A DNA stretch of 64,000 bases from CAYPAV01 sp964408805 (GTDB taxonomy: Bacteria > Pseudomonadota > Alphaproteobacteria > UBA8366). The translations under genes and the position numbers were made by a program. The notes under the pieces were generated by a model. That model was not told where the DNA came from and did not search any database. It worked only from the letters and a program-made list of their open reading frames with translations. The DNA is taken from assembly GCA_964408805.1 (NCBI GenBank), contig CAYPAV010000013.1:1-64000 (forward strand), read 5' to 3'. The first letter of the stretch is position 1; each line of letters opens with the position of its first letter. Of this stretch, positions 36,623 through 46,209 are shown in pieces.

Positions 36623-37309
36623 ATGTCACCGATAAGCATCGTCATTCCCACCTTCAACGCGGCCGAGGTTCTGGTGCCGACGCTGGCGTCCCTTGCCGCC
36701 TTCGATGCCGTGGGGCTGGTCCATGAAGTGATCGTCGTCGATGGCGGGTCGACGGACGCGACGCGGGAAATCGCGGTCGAGGCCGGGGCCGTAATTGTCT
36801 CCGCCGACCAGGGGCGGGGGCCGCAACTCATCGCGGGCGCCGGCGCAGCGCGGGGGGATTGGCTGCTCTTTCTCCACGCCGATACGGTGCTTTCCTCGGA
36901 TTGGCATATGTCGGTCCGCGACTTTTTCGACAATCCGCCCGATCGGTCCCGCGCGGCCTATTTCCGCTTCGCCCTCGACGACGATGCGGCGGCGGCGCGG
37001 CGGCTCGAATCCATCGTAAACTGGCGCGCGCGCCGCCTCGGCCTGCCCTATGGCGACCAGGGGCTTCTCATCGCGCGCGCGCATTATGAGGCGATCGGTG
37101 GCTATCGTCCCTTGGCGCTCATGGAAGATGTCGATATCGCCCGCCGGATCGGACGGCATCGATTGGTCGGACTGGCGGCGGCGGCGACGACATCGGCGGC
37201 GAAGTTCCGGCGGACCGGTTATCTCCGGCGTTCGGCGCGGAATCTGTTATGCCTTGGCCTCTATTTCCTCGGTATGCCGCCCCGCTTGATCGGGAAGGTT
37301 TACGGATGA
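36623..37309 (+). CDS. Family 2 glycosyltransferase (TIGR04283-like)
   Basis: The 228-residue GT-A glycosyltransferase starts I-S-I-V-I-P-T-F-N-A with the nucleotide-binding strand V-V-D-G-G-S-T-D-A-T. The metal-binding H-A-D-T motif and the acceptor-side A-L-M-E-D-V-D segment are also present. TIGR04283 enzymes are often paired with a TIGR04282/DUF2064 protein, exactly as here (4-bp overlap with the next gene). Such pairs occur in arsenosugar and other small-glycoconjugate loci; the substrate here is unknown. Confidence 0.85.
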   Translation: MSPISIVIPTFNAAEVLVPTLASLAAFDAVGLVHEVIVVDGGSTDATREIAVEAGAVIVSADQGRGPQLIAGAGAARGDWLLFLHADTVLSSDWHMSVRDFFDNPPDRSRAAYFRFALDDDAAAARRLESIVNWRARRLGLPYGDQGLLIARAHYEAIGGYRPLALMEDVDIARRIGRHRLVGLAAAATTSAAKFRRTGYLRRSARNLLCLGLYFLGMPPRLIGKVYG

Positions 37310-37884
37310 GGACGCGACACGCCATCATCTTCGCCCGCCCGCCCCGGCTGGGCCGGGTGAAGCGGCGACTGGCCGCGGATATCGGTGATGTCGCGGCGAC
37401 CCGGATCTACCGTGTTCTCTCAAGTCGTCTCGTGCGTCGACTCGGCCGGGATCCGAGGTGGCGGAGCCGGCTTTTCGTCGCCTCGGGCGAGGGACGGTGG
37501 CCCGCCGGTCCGGCTCGGCAGGCTCAGGCGGAAGGCGACCTCGGCCGGCGGATGGACAGGGCACTGCGGTCGCTCCCGCCCGGGCCCGTGGTTCTCGTCG
37601 GCAGCGATATTCCCGATCTTGAACCTTGCCATCTCGTTGGGGCTTTCAGGGCGCTCGGCCGGCGGGATGTCGTCTTCGGGCCAGCCGGCGATGGCGGGTT
37701 CTGGCTCGTCGGTCTCCGTCACCGACGCGTGGCACCCGACCTCTTCCGGTCGGTCCGCTGGTCGAGCGCGCATGCGCTCGCCGACACAATCGCCAATCTC
37801 GGCGGGCGCTGGTCGCATGAATTGATCGATGAATTGAACGATGTCGACAACGGCGCCGATCTGGTGCGATCAGGTCTCCGTTAG
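37306..37884 (+). CDS. DUF2064 / TIGR04282-like glycosyltransferase
   Basis: The 192-residue nucleotidyl/glycosyltransferase-fold protein has the N-terminal I-I-F-A-R-P-P-R-L-G-R-V-K-R-R-L. V-L-V-G-S-D-I-P-D-L and the G-P-A-G-D-G-G-F-W-L-V-G-L signature follow. It starts inside the stop of the family 2 glycosyltransferase (ATGA), so the two are a coupled pair. The gene converges on moaB with a 15-base overlap of coding ends. Substrate unknown. Confidence 0.85.
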   Translation: MRTRHAIIFARPPRLGRVKRRLAADIGDVAATRIYRVLSSRLVRRLGRDPRWRSRLFVASGEGRWPAGPARQAQAEGDLGRRMDRALRSLPPGPVVLVGSDIPDLEPCHLVGAFRALGRRDVVFGPAGDGGFWLVGLRHRRVAPDLFRSVRWSSAHALADTIANLGGRWSHELIDELNDVDNGADLVRSGLR

Positions 37885-38397
37885 GCGGGGCATCAATTCC
37901 ACGAAATTGCAGGGCTGGAAGCGGATGTCGAGCTGATGACGAAGGATTTCGTCCCAGCCGTCCTTGCAGGCCCCGGTCGAGCCCGGTAGGCAAAAGAGAT
38001 AGGTCCCGTTGGCGACGCCGGCGGTCGCCCGGCTTTGGATGGTCGAGGTGCCGATCTTCGGAAAGCTGACCCAGCGGAAGAGTTCGCCGAAACCCGGAAT
38101 TTCCTTGTCGCAGACCTTCTCGAAGGCCTCCGGCGTCACGTCCCGGCCGGTAACGCCGGTCCCGCCCGTGGCGATCACCACATCGATCTCGGAGTCGGCA
38201 ATCCAACCCTCGAGACGCTCGACGATCTTCGGCACATCGTCCTTGACGATCGCGCGATCGGCGAGCGTGTGCCCGTCCCCCTGCAATCGGTCGACCAACG
38301 TCTGGCCCGACCGGTCGTCCGCCTCGGTGCGGGTGTCGGATACGGTCAGGACGGCGATATTGATGGGTAGAAACGGCCGGCTTTCGTCAATTGCCAC
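37870..38397 (-). CDS. moaB: Molybdenum cofactor biosynthesis protein B
   Basis: The 175-residue MogA/MoaB-type protein contains the molybdopterin-binding fold with V-L-T-V-S-D-T-R, the G-G-T-G-x-x-x-R-D-V-T-P-E signature and L-P-G-S-T-G-A near the C-terminus. It adenylates or otherwise activates molybdopterin for metal insertion. A molybdopterin oxidoreductase gene lies at 55600-57621, which would use this cofactor. The start overlaps the end of the transglycosylase gene by 11 bases. Confidence 0.92.
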   Translation of the reverse strand: MAIDESRPFLPINIAVLTVSDTRTEADDRSGQTLVDRLQGDGHTLADRAIVKDDVPKIVERLEGWIADSEIDVVIATGGTGVTGRDVTPEAFEKVCDKEIPGFGELFRWVSFPKIGTSTIQSRATAGVANGTYLFCLPGSTGACKDGWDEILRHQLDIRFQPCNFVELMPRLTET

Positions 38398-40264
38398 GTT
38401 TGGTCACCTTGCGGTTTCTCGGATCGAGCCCATTATAGCGCGGCCAGGTGCCGGCGGCGACCGCATCCAGCGACGGCGTCGGCTGTCCCAGGCGATATCG
38501 ATAGATCCAGAAATTCGTCAGCACGCGCTCGACGAAATGGCGCGTCTCACGCGATGGAATGCTTTCGATGAAAAGCAGGGGATCGTCGCCGTAATCGATC
38601 TTGCGGCGCCATTTGCCAAGGTTGCCGGGACCGCCGTTATAGGCGGCGATGGCATAAAAGAGATTGCCGTCGATATCGCCGAAGCGCATGAGATGGCGGA
38701 CATATTTCTGCCCGAGCTCAATGTTGTAAACCGGGTCGAAGAGCCGGTAGCGGCCCGATCCCCGGAACCGCTTGCGGGCGATAAAGCCCGCGGTTCTCGG
38801 CATCAGCTGCATCAGGCCGCGGGCGCCGGCCCGGCTTTTCGCGCGGGTCTTGAAGCCCGATTCCCGGCGGATCAAGGCGAAGATAATGGCCCGATCGACG
38901 GTAAAGCCGTTTGCCGGAATCCAATCCGGTACGGGATAGAGTGCGGCGTCGTAGCGATAACCGCCCTTGCGTCCCAACTGCTTGCCGAGCCGATAGGCCA
39001 GCGCTGGCAGGCTTGCCTTCGCGGTCAGGCCCAGAAGGATGCGCGCCAGCTCGGGCGACATATGCCCGGTGAAGCGTTTCAGCTCGGACTCGGCGCGCGG
39101 CGCCTCGCCGACTTGCACCAGCGCCAACGCCCGCTTCGCCCCCGGAACCCGACCGAGCAGCGCCAACTCTCCATGGCCGAGCTTCGGCAGCTCCCAATCG
39201 AAGGAGGGCGTCTCATCAAGGGCGCGGGCCGCCAAGAGTCCGTAGAATGTACGCGGATGACGTGCCGCGATTGCAAGCATCGGATTGACCTTGCCCGGCC
39301 GCCGGCCGACCAGATTGCCGCGCGCCGCCCAATAGGCCGCCGCCGAGGCGATCCATGAATCTTTCGGATCGCTCCTGGCCAACATCTCGAAGTGATCGGC
39401 CGCGAGGGTATGATATCCGGACCGCCAGGCCGCCAGACCAGACCACCAAAGCGCCATCGGCGCCGCCGCGCCCGACCGGCGAACCGCCGGCATCGCGACC
39501 GAAAGCGCCTTTCGGTTTTTGCCCGCGTGGTAATAGCCCCGCGCGACGATCGCCAGCGTGCGATCGAAGCGGACGGCATCGAACCGACGTTTGTGATTTG
39601 GTTGGTTTAGGATCTTTAGCGCCTGTGTCGGTCGCCCGCGGCGCACCAGACTCTTCACCCGTTGCCGGATATAGCGGATATCGCGCCGTCTCGCGCGGGA
39701 AAGCCGGCGCGTTTTTCGTTTTTTGACGGCGACGGCCGCCGATTCGGCATCACCTTCGACGGGTCCGGCCTTGATCGGTCCCAATGTCACGCCGACCGGG
39801 CGGCGCGGGGCGCGCCAGCCGCGGGGTTTCCGTCGCAGCGCCAACTTATAGACCCGGCGCGCGCCCGGATGGTCGGCATAGGCCTTCATCCAGTCCTTCA
39901 GTTCGACATAGCGCGACCGGTATTTGGTCGGGTGCATATACCGTTGAAACAGCACGTGGCCGAGCAGGAGCTTGTCGTCCAATTTCGCGATCAATCGATC
40001 CGCTTGCGGCCATTGGCCGCGCCGCTGGAGCTCAAAGATCCGCCGGTAAAGCGCCGCATCGGCCTTCCCCACGATTTGCGGTAACTGGCTTTGAAAGGCG
40101 GTCGCGTCCTCGCCCGTGGGAATTGACGCGGTTTCCAAGGCGTCGGCCAGCGGCCCGCCGGGCGCGGGCGTCTTGTCCTCGGCGGCAGCCGTCGTCGCGA
40201 GACCGGCGCAGATCATCAAGGGAACGGCCCGCGTTACCCCGGATCGGAGGAAATTAGGAATCAC
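38387..40264 (-). CDS. slt: Soluble lytic murein transglycosylase (Slt family)
   Basis: The 625-residue periplasmic enzyme has a signal peptide (about residues 1-28) and a long helical, superhelix-like middle with tetratricopeptide-like packing. A C-terminal lysozyme-like domain follows, with the catalytic Glu in R-R-E-S-G-F and the Slt motif A-R-G-L-M-Q-L-M-P. It cleaves peptidoglycan glycan strands to anhydromuropeptides, the substrates of the amgK/murU recycling route found at 19-20.7 kb. Confidence 0.92.
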   Translation of the reverse strand: MIPNFLRSGVTRAVPLMICAGLATTAAAEDKTPAPGGPLADALETASIPTGEDATAFQSQLPQIVGKADAALYRRIFELQRRGQWPQADRLIAKLDDKLLLGHVLFQRYMHPTKYRSRYVELKDWMKAYADHPGARRVYKLALRRKPRGWRAPRRPVGVTLGPIKAGPVEGDAESAAVAVKKRKTRRLSRARRRDIRYIRQRVKSLVRRGRPTQALKILNQPNHKRRFDAVRFDRTLAIVARGYYHAGKNRKALSVAMPAVRRSGAAAPMALWWSGLAAWRSGYHTLAADHFEMLARSDPKDSWIASAAAYWAARGNLVGRRPGKVNPMLAIAARHPRTFYGLLAARALDETPSFDWELPKLGHGELALLGRVPGAKRALALVQVGEAPRAESELKRFTGHMSPELARILLGLTAKASLPALAYRLGKQLGRKGGYRYDAALYPVPDWIPANGFTVDRAIIFALIRRESGFKTRAKSRAGARGLMQLMPRTAGFIARKRFRGSGRYRLFDPVYNIELGQKYVRHLMRFGDIDGNLFYAIAAYNGGPGNLGKWRRKIDYGDDPLLFIESIPSRETRHFVERVLTNFWIYRYRLGQPTPSLDAVAAGTWPRYNGLDPRNRKVTKRGN

Positions 40265-40372
40265 GTCGGAGAAACCATCAATGTTTTGGAAGTGCCACCA
40301 TGCCCCAGCATGTCCCCAGTCCTACTTGAGAATGCCGCTCGGCGCAAGATGGCGCCCGGCCGCGGCACGACG

Positions 40373-41185
40373 TCACCCCGCGGATCTCAGCCGGGCGTCA
40401 ATCTCGAGAAAATCCCGCCAGGCCTCGCGCTTTCGCCCGGCCTGGCGCAGCAGATAGGCGGGATGAAAGGTCGGCATCGCGGGGATCGGTTCCGCCATCC
40501 CGCCGCCCGTATAATCGTGCCATTTGCCACGAAGGCGCATGATGCCCTCGCTGCGCTCCAGCATCGTCTTGGCGGCACTCCCGCCCAGCAGCACCAAAAC
40601 CTTCGGCCGTACGAATTCGATATGGCGGTGCACGAAAGGCAGGCAGGCCCCTATTTCGGCCGAGGTTGGGCTGCGATTGCCCGGCGGGCGCCAGAACAGG
40701 ATGTTGGAGATATAGACCTCCTCGCGGGTGCGCCCCAAGGCTTCAAGCATGCGGTTGAGAAGTTGTCCGCTAGGTCCGACGAAGGGCAGGCCCTGGCGGT
40801 CCTCGTCGACGCCGGGCGCCTCGCCGATGAACATGAGATCGGCTTCCGGCGTGCCGTCGGCGAAGACCGTGTTGGTCGCGGTGAATTTCAAGGCGCACCC
40901 CTCGAACTTCTCGATGCGCTGGCGCAGATCTTCTATATCGCGCGCTTCGGCGGCGATCGCGATGGCGTCGCGCGCGCCTTCGGCGGGCGCAAGCGGCTGG
41001 CCGCCCGTCTCGGTCGCTGTCGCCGCGGGTTTGCCGACTTCCGGAGGTGGGACCGCCGCCGGGGGTTTCGCGGCTGCGGCATAGCGATCCACGGGGATTT
41101 CTCCGACCGCCTCATCGAGTCCCATCTCGACGTGCCAGCGCAGCGCATCGAGCGGCGGCGGCGTGGTTTTGGGATCCTCGTTCAT
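40373..41185 (-). CDS. Uracil-DNA glycosylase, family 4/5-like
   Basis: The 270-residue DNA repair enzyme has a proline/alanine-rich N-terminal linker (about residues 40-70). The UDG domain carries motif 1 G-E-A-P-G-V-D-E-D, the G-L-P-F-V-G-P-S-G-Q-L-L segment and motif 3 H-P-A-Y-L-L-R. Only two cysteines remain (in E-G-C-A-L-K and G-A-C-L-P-F). The usual family 4 enzyme has four Fe-S ligands; the R-P-P-G-N-R motif is preceded by Trp where Cys is expected. Alphaproteobacterial members share this from memory, so it is likely a subfamily trait. Confidence 0.85.
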   Translation of the reverse strand: MNEDPKTTPPPLDALRWHVEMGLDEAVGEIPVDRYAAAAKPPAAVPPPEVGKPAATATETGGQPLAPAEGARDAIAIAAEARDIEDLRQRIEKFEGCALKFTATNTVFADGTPEADLMFIGEAPGVDEDRQGLPFVGPSGQLLNRMLEALGRTREEVYISNILFWRPPGNRSPTSAEIGACLPFVHRHIEFVRPKVLVLLGGSAAKTMLERSEGIMRLRGKWHDYTGGGMAEPIPAMPTFHPAYLLRQAGRKREAWRDFLEIDARLRSAG

Positions 41186-41283
41186 GGCGTGCGGTGTCCT
41201 TTGCGCTAAGTGTCTACCAAATACGGCCGCGTTGCGATAGAGATCGCGGCACACAACGGATCGACCGCGCGAGGATGTCGGGT

Positions 41284-42936
41284 ATGGAACGTGAATCGAT
41301 GGACGTCGATGTCGTGATCGTGGGTGCCGGACCCTCGGGTCTCGCGGCCGCGATCCGGCTTAAGCAGCTTGCCGCCGAGGCGAGCCGGGAGATCGAGGTC
41401 ACGATCCTGGAAAAGGGTTCCGAGGTGGGCGCGCATATCCTGTCGGGCGCGGTTCTCGAGCCCCGCGCGCTGGACGAATTGTTCCCGGATTGGCAGGAGC
41501 GAGGGGCGCCTCTGGAGACGCCGGTTTCCGACGAGAAGTTCATGTTTCTGAGCGAGACGGGCGGAATTTCCTGTCCGACTTTTCTGCTGCCGCCGGCGAT
41601 GAGGAACCACGGCAACTATATCATCAGCCTCGGCAATCTGTGCCGCTGGCTCGGCGAGCAGGCGGAGGCGCTCGGCGTCGAAATCTATCCCGGCTTCGCC
41701 GCCGCCGAGGTGCTGTTCAACGACGACGGATCGGTCAAGGGGGTCGCGACCGGTGCCATGGGAGTGACCGGAGACGGCGAGCAGGGTCCCAACTTCGAGC
41801 CCGGCATGGAACTGCACGCCAAGCAGACGTTTTTCGCCGAAGGGTGCCGCGGCCATCTCGGCAAGCAGCTGATGGCGAAATTCGACCTCCGAGACGGTGT
41901 CGAGGCGCAGACCTACGGCCTCGGCATCAAGGAGTTGTGGGAGGTCGATCCCGAAAAGCACCAGGAAGGGCTGATCGTGCATACCGCCGGCTGGCCGCTC
42001 GACCGCGAGACCTATGGCGGCTCCTTTCTCTATCATCTGGGGGGCAATCAGGTCTCGGTCGGCTTCGTTGTCGGACTCGATTACAAGAACCCTTATCTTC
42101 GGCCCTACGAGGAATTCCAGCGCTTCAAGACCCACCCCAAGATCCGGCCCTATCTCGAAGGCGGGAGGCGGATCGCCTATGGCGCCCGGGCCCTGAACGA
42201 GGGCGGCTACCAAAGCCTGCCGAAACTCACCTTTCCGGGCGGCGTTCTGATCGGCTGCGAGGCCGGCACCCTAAATACGCCTAAGATCAAGGGCACCCAC
42301 ACGGCGATGAAATCCGGCATGCTGGCCGCCGAGGCGGCGTTCGAGGCGCTGACGGCGGACGGGGGCGACGCCGGCGCTGGCGAATTGACCGGCTATGCGG
42401 AGGCCTTCCGGAAATCATGGGTCCACGGCGAACTCCACGCCGCCCGCAATGTCCGGCCGGCGTTCAAATGGGGCCTGCTCGCGGGCAGTCTGAACGCCGG
42501 AATCGACCAGATGCTGTTTCGCGGCAAGGCACCCTGGACCCTGAAGCACGGGCACGCGGACCACGAAACGCTGCGCAAGAAGTCGGAGGCGACGCCGATC
42601 GACTATCCCAAGCCGGACGGCGAGATTAGCTTCGACCGGCTGACCAATGTCTCGTTTTCCGCGACCAATCACGAGGAGGACCAGCCCGTCCATCTGATGC
42701 TGACGGACGAGACGGTGCCGATCTCGATCAATCTCGCGGAGTACGACGCGCCCGAGCAGCGCTATTGTCCGGCCGGCGTCTACGAGATCCTGGAGGATGA
42801 CGGCGGCGAACCGCGTCTCCAGATCAACGCGCAGAACTGCGTCCACTGCAAGACCTGCGATATCAAGGACCCGACCCAGAACATCACCTGGATTACGCCG
42901 GAGGGCGGCGGCGGTCCCAATTATCCGAACATGTAG
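41284..42936 (+). CDS. Electron-transfer flavoprotein-ubiquinone oxidoreductase
   Basis: The 550-residue inner-membrane-associated enzyme moves electrons from ETF to ubiquinone during fatty acid and amino acid oxidation. It has the FAD-binding V-I-V-G-A-G-P-S-G-L-A at the N-terminus, the G-C-E-A-G mid-domain and the C-terminal 4Fe-4S cluster motif C-V-H-C-K-T-C-D with an upstream Cys in Y-C-P-A-G-V. ATG 41284 is preferred because a GAGG lies about 10 bases ahead; ATG 41275 is possible. It is divergent from the uracil-DNA glycosylase gene. Confidence 0.95.
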   Translation: MERESMDVDVVIVGAGPSGLAAAIRLKQLAAEASREIEVTILEKGSEVGAHILSGAVLEPRALDELFPDWQERGAPLETPVSDEKFMFLSETGGISCPTFLLPPAMRNHGNYIISLGNLCRWLGEQAEALGVEIYPGFAAAEVLFNDDGSVKGVATGAMGVTGDGEQGPNFEPGMELHAKQTFFAEGCRGHLGKQLMAKFDLRDGVEAQTYGLGIKELWEVDPEKHQEGLIVHTAGWPLDRETYGGSFLYHLGGNQVSVGFVVGLDYKNPYLRPYEEFQRFKTHPKIRPYLEGGRRIAYGARALNEGGYQSLPKLTFPGGVLIGCEAGTLNTPKIKGTHTAMKSGMLAAEAAFEALTADGGDAGAGELTGYAEAFRKSWVHGELHAARNVRPAFKWGLLAGSLNAGIDQMLFRGKAPWTLKHGHADHETLRKKSEATPIDYPKPDGEISFDRLTNVSFSATNHEEDQPVHLMLTDETVPISINLAEYDAPEQRYCPAGVYEILEDDGGEPRLQINAQNCVHCKTCDIKDPTQNITWITPEGGGGPNYPNM

Positions 42937-43033
42937 CGGGGATGCCCGGGCGCCGGTGCCGCAACTGCCGCTGGCCGCATTCCGGCAACTCGGATAAACT
43001 ATTGCCCCTATTTGGATGATCGGTGGCGAAGCG

Positions 43034-44830
43034 ATGAGCACAGCCGTCCCGGGACGGAAACGGCGGAAATTGGGGATTGCGAAGCGGATTTCGCGCGGTC
43101 GCGCGGTGGTCGTCGCGTGTTTGCTGCTGCCCGGTGCCTGCGTCGCGGCAGATCAGGAAACGGTCCGCCGGGTGGCGGATGCGGGCGACCCTCGGGTCCA
43201 AATCAAGCAGGGGCCGCACGAACCTTCCGCCTTCGGAAGTTATTTGGCGGGGCGTTTCGCCGAAAAACAATATGATCTGGGCGCGGCTGCGGATCACATC
43301 TCCCAAGCGCTCGAGGAGGATCCCGAAAATCGGCGCCTGATGCGGCGGGCCTTTATCCTTTTTCTTGGCGCCGGCCGGACGGATCGCGCGGTGACGGTCG
43401 CGGAGGCGCTCGATACCGGCGAGGGCGGCATGACGACGGCCCGCCTGCTGCTTGCCGCGCGCGACGCGAGATCCGGCGAATTCGAGGCGGCGGAGAAGCG
43501 CCTCAAGGCCATCCAGCCATCCGGCTTGGCGCGCTTCGCGGTACCCATCGCGCGGGCCTGGATCGCGGTCGGCCGCAAGGATCGCGCGGCCGCGGTCGAA
43601 GCACTCGAGCCGCTCAAGAAGGAACGGGGATTCAAGACCCTGACCGCCCTGCATACGGCCCTCGTCAACCAGTTGATCGGCGCGCCGGAAACGGCGGAGA
43701 AAATATTCGACGAGAGCGTGAAGGAGATCGCGAAGACCCCGTTGCGGCTGGTGCGCGCGGCCGGAGCATTCCACGAGCAACAAAAACGTCCCGAACGCGC
43801 GCGCGCGCTCTACCTGGCCTATCTGAAGGTCCATCCGGGAAGCTATCTCATGCGCGAGGAACTGAAGCGCCTGGACGCCGGCCGGCCGGTGCGTCCGGTT
43901 GCCGCCGACGCGGCCGAGGGTTTCGCCGAGGGCATGTTCAATCTCGCCTCCGCCCTGCCAATGAACCGCGCCGGCAGCGCCGCCCTGCTTTACGCCCGGA
44001 TCGCGACCTATCTTCGCCCCGAATTTCCGGTGGCGCGGCTTCTGCTGGGCGACGTTCTAGACAGCCGCCGCCGGTTCGCCGAAGCCATCGAAATCTACCG
44101 GGAGATCAAGCCGAGTTCACCCTATAGCTGGCTCGCGAAGCTGCGCATCGCCGACAATCTGATCGATATGGAAGATGTCGAAGGCGCGCGCGCGCTGCTC
44201 GAGGAAATGGCCAAGGCACGGCCGAAATCCACAGAGGCCCTGCTCAAGCTCGGCAGCTTTCTTCGAGTGAAGGAAAAATTCGACGGCGCGGTCAAGGTCT
44301 ATGACCGGACCCTGGCGCGGATCACCGAGGTGAAGCCGAAGGACTGGGTGCTGTTCTATTACCGCGGCATCGCCTTGGAGCGGCTGAAGCGCTGGGCGGC
44401 CGCGGAGGCGGATTTCCTCCGGGCCCTCGAGCTCAGCCCAGACCAGCCCTATGTGCTGAACTATCTTGGATATTCCTGGGTCGATCAGGGCAAGAACCTG
44501 GATCGCGCCCGCGGCATGATCGAGCGCGCGGTGAAGCAGAAAAGCAATGACGGCTATATCGTCGACAGCATGGGCTGGGTGCTCTACCGGCTGGGCGATT
44601 ATCCGGGCGCGGTCCGGCATCTGGAGCGCGCGGTCGAACTCAGGCCCGTGGATCCGATCATCAGCGATCATCTGGGCGATGCCTATTGGCGGGTCGGCCG
44701 GACCCACGAAGCTCGCTTCCAGTGGCGCCGCGCCCTCAGCCTGAAGCCGCTCGAGGCGGAGGTCGCCAAGATCCAGGCAAAGCTGGAAAAAGGGCTCGCC
44801 AAGGTGAAAAAAGCGGATTCCCGCCAATGA
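43034..44830 (+). CDS. TPR-repeat periplasmic protein
   Basis: The 598-residue protein has a basic N-region and a hydrophobic leader with a lipobox-like L-P-G-A-C (about residues 30-36). At least seven tetratricopeptide repeats follow to the C-terminus, e.g. Y-R-G-I-A-L-E-R-L and Y-L-G-Y-S-W-V-D-Q-G. It most likely scaffolds envelope complexes; the partner is unknown. The start could instead be the in-frame ATG at 43016, but neither has a strong ribosome-binding site. The stop overlaps ispE by four bases. Confidence 0.82.
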   Translation: MSTAVPGRKRRKLGIAKRISRGRAVVVACLLLPGACVAADQETVRRVADAGDPRVQIKQGPHEPSAFGSYLAGRFAEKQYDLGAAADHISQALEEDPENRRLMRRAFILFLGAGRTDRAVTVAEALDTGEGGMTTARLLLAARDARSGEFEAAEKRLKAIQPSGLARFAVPIARAWIAVGRKDRAAAVEALEPLKKERGFKTLTALHTALVNQLIGAPETAEKIFDESVKEIAKTPLRLVRAAGAFHEQQKRPERARALYLAYLKVHPGSYLMREELKRLDAGRPVRPVAADAAEGFAEGMFNLASALPMNRAGSAALLYARIATYLRPEFPVARLLLGDVLDSRRRFAEAIEIYREIKPSSPYSWLAKLRIADNLIDMEDVEGARALLEEMAKARPKSTEALLKLGSFLRVKEKFDGAVKVYDRTLARITEVKPKDWVLFYYRGIALERLKRWAAAEADFLRALELSPDQPYVLNYLGYSWVDQGKNLDRARGMIERAVKQKSNDGYIVDSMGWVLYRLGDYPGAVRHLERAVELRPVDPIISDHLGDAYWRVGRTHEARFQWRRALSLKPLEAEVAKIQAKLEKGLAKVKKADSRQ

Positions 44831-45696
44831 CGGCCGAAAAGGCCGACGCGAACGGCATTGCCGCCCCGGCGAAGCTCAACCTCTACCTCCATGTCGTGGC
44901 GCGCCGCGCCGACAGCTTCCACGAACTCGATACCTTGATGGCCTTCACCGAATACGGTGACAAGCTGACGATCGCCCCGGCGGACGATCTCTCGCTCGAG
45001 GTCTCGGGCCCTTTCGCCGACCGGCTGCCGCCGGCGAATGAGAATCTGGTCTGCCTCGCGGCCGAGGCGCTGGCCAAGGCGGCGGGAATCCCGCCCCGGG
45101 CCGCCCTTCACCTGGAGAAGCGCCTTCCCGTCGCCGCGGGCGTCGGCAGCGGGTCCGCCGATGCGGCGGCGGCGCTCCGCGGTCTCGCCGAATTTTGGTC
45201 GGTTTCGGATGTCGATCTCGCCGAGGTGGCTTTGACGATCGGCTCCGACGTGCCGGCCTGTCTGGTCAGCAAGGCCGTCTTCGTCGGCGGTACCGGCGAC
45301 GTGCTTTCGCCGGGACCGCAATTGCCCGAATTCGGCGTGGTGATGGTCAACCCCGGTGTCAGGCTGGTGACGCAATCGGTCTTCGAGGCGAGGCGCGGCG
45401 GCTTTTCGCCCGAACCGGAGGAGGTGACGGTACCGGAGGACCAGGCGGGGCTGATCGAATTTCTGGCCCGGCGCGGCAACGATCTCGCCGAACCCGCGAT
45501 CCGGCTCGCCCCGGTGATCCGCGAGGTGCTGGCAGTGCTCGAAGCGGCGCCCGGCTGCCGGCTGGCGCGCATGTCGGGTAGTGGGGCAACTTGCTTCGGT
45601 CTGTTCGACGACCTGCCCGCAGCGGCGGCCGCGGCGGCCGGAATCCAAAGCGAGGGCTGGTGGGTCGCGGCGACCCGGTTCGGCAACGGGCCGTGA
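44827..45696 (+). CDS. ispE: 4-diphosphocytidyl-2-C-methyl-D-erythritol kinase
   Basis: The 289-residue GHMP kinase of the non-mevalonate isoprenoid pathway phosphorylates CDP-ME at its 2-hydroxyl. It has the N-terminal A-P-A-K-L-N-L-Y-L-H signature, the ATP-binding glycine loop P-V-A-A-G-V-G-S-G-S-A-D and the C-terminal M-S-G-S-G-A-T-C-F. The N-terminus was set at the ATG overlapping the TPR stop. TPR-ispE adjacency is common in alphaproteobacteria. Confidence 0.95.
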   Translation: MTAEKADANGIAAPAKLNLYLHVVARRADSFHELDTLMAFTEYGDKLTIAPADDLSLEVSGPFADRLPPANENLVCLAAEALAKAAGIPPRAALHLEKRLPVAAGVGSGSADAAAALRGLAEFWSVSDVDLAEVALTIGSDVPACLVSKAVFVGGTGDVLSPGPQLPEFGVVMVNPGVRLVTQSVFEARRGGFSPEPEEVTVPEDQAGLIEFLARRGNDLAEPAIRLAPVIREVLAVLEAAPGCRLARMSGSGATCFGLFDDLPAAAAAAAGIQSEGWWVAATRFGNGP

Positions 45697-45706
45697 CGGC
45701 CGGGCC

Positions 45707-46063
45707 ATGAGAGCCGAGAAGAACCCGACGAAGGATCGCGATACCGATGCCGGCGCGCGGCCGCCGATGCGGGTCGTCGTCTGCGTCAACAAGATGCCGG
45801 GACCCGGCGGCAAGTGCTGCGGCCAGGCCGGCGGCCCGGCGATCGCCGAGGCACTCCGGACGGGGGTCGGCGCCCGCGGCATCCGGGCCGAGATCACTGA
45901 GATCGTCTGTCTCGGCAAATGCGCGGACGGTCCCAATCTGCGCATCGTCGGCGGTGAATTTCACCAGCATCTGAGGCCGGATGACGTGCCGCGCCTGCTC
46001 GATCTCCTGGAAGACCGAGCCGGCAAATGCAAGCCGACGACGGCGCTCTATCCCGGCGCCTGA
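45707..46063 (+). CDS. Thioredoxin-like [2Fe-2S] ferredoxin
   Basis: The 118-residue protein has a disordered charged start and then a thioredoxin-like 2Fe-2S domain. Its cysteines lie in V-V-V-C-V-N-K, G-K-C-C-G-Q-A-G and C-L-G-K-C-A-D-G-P. This resembles the small standalone ferredoxin/NuoE-like electron carriers. Partner unknown. The start follows the ispE stop by 10 bases, suggesting the same transcript. Confidence 0.82.
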   Translation: MRAEKNPTKDRDTDAGARPPMRVVVCVNKMPGPGGKCCGQAGGPAIAEALRTGVGARGIRAEITEIVCLGKCADGPNLRIVGGEFHQHLRPDDVPRLLDLLEDRAGKCKPTTALYPGA

Positions 46064-46133
46064 GCGCCGGCCCGCCGCCGCCCTTCGGCCCCTTGCCGCA
46101 CCGCGCCAACCTCCCTATGTTCCCGGCAGCAAA

Positions 46134-46209
46134 TGGGGCGTGGCCAAGTGGTTAAGGCACCGGTTTTTGATACCGGCATTCGGAGGTTCGAATCCTCCCG
46201 CCCCAGCCA
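46134..46209 (+). tRNA. tRNA-Gln (TTG anticodon)
   Basis: A 76-base gene with acceptor TGGGGCG pairing to CGCCCCA, T arm GGTTCGAATCC, anticodon loop TTTTGAT giving TTG, discriminator G and encoded CCA at 46207-46209. Integrase and IS debris lie directly downstream, so its 3' end is a probable past attachment site. Confidence 0.96.
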
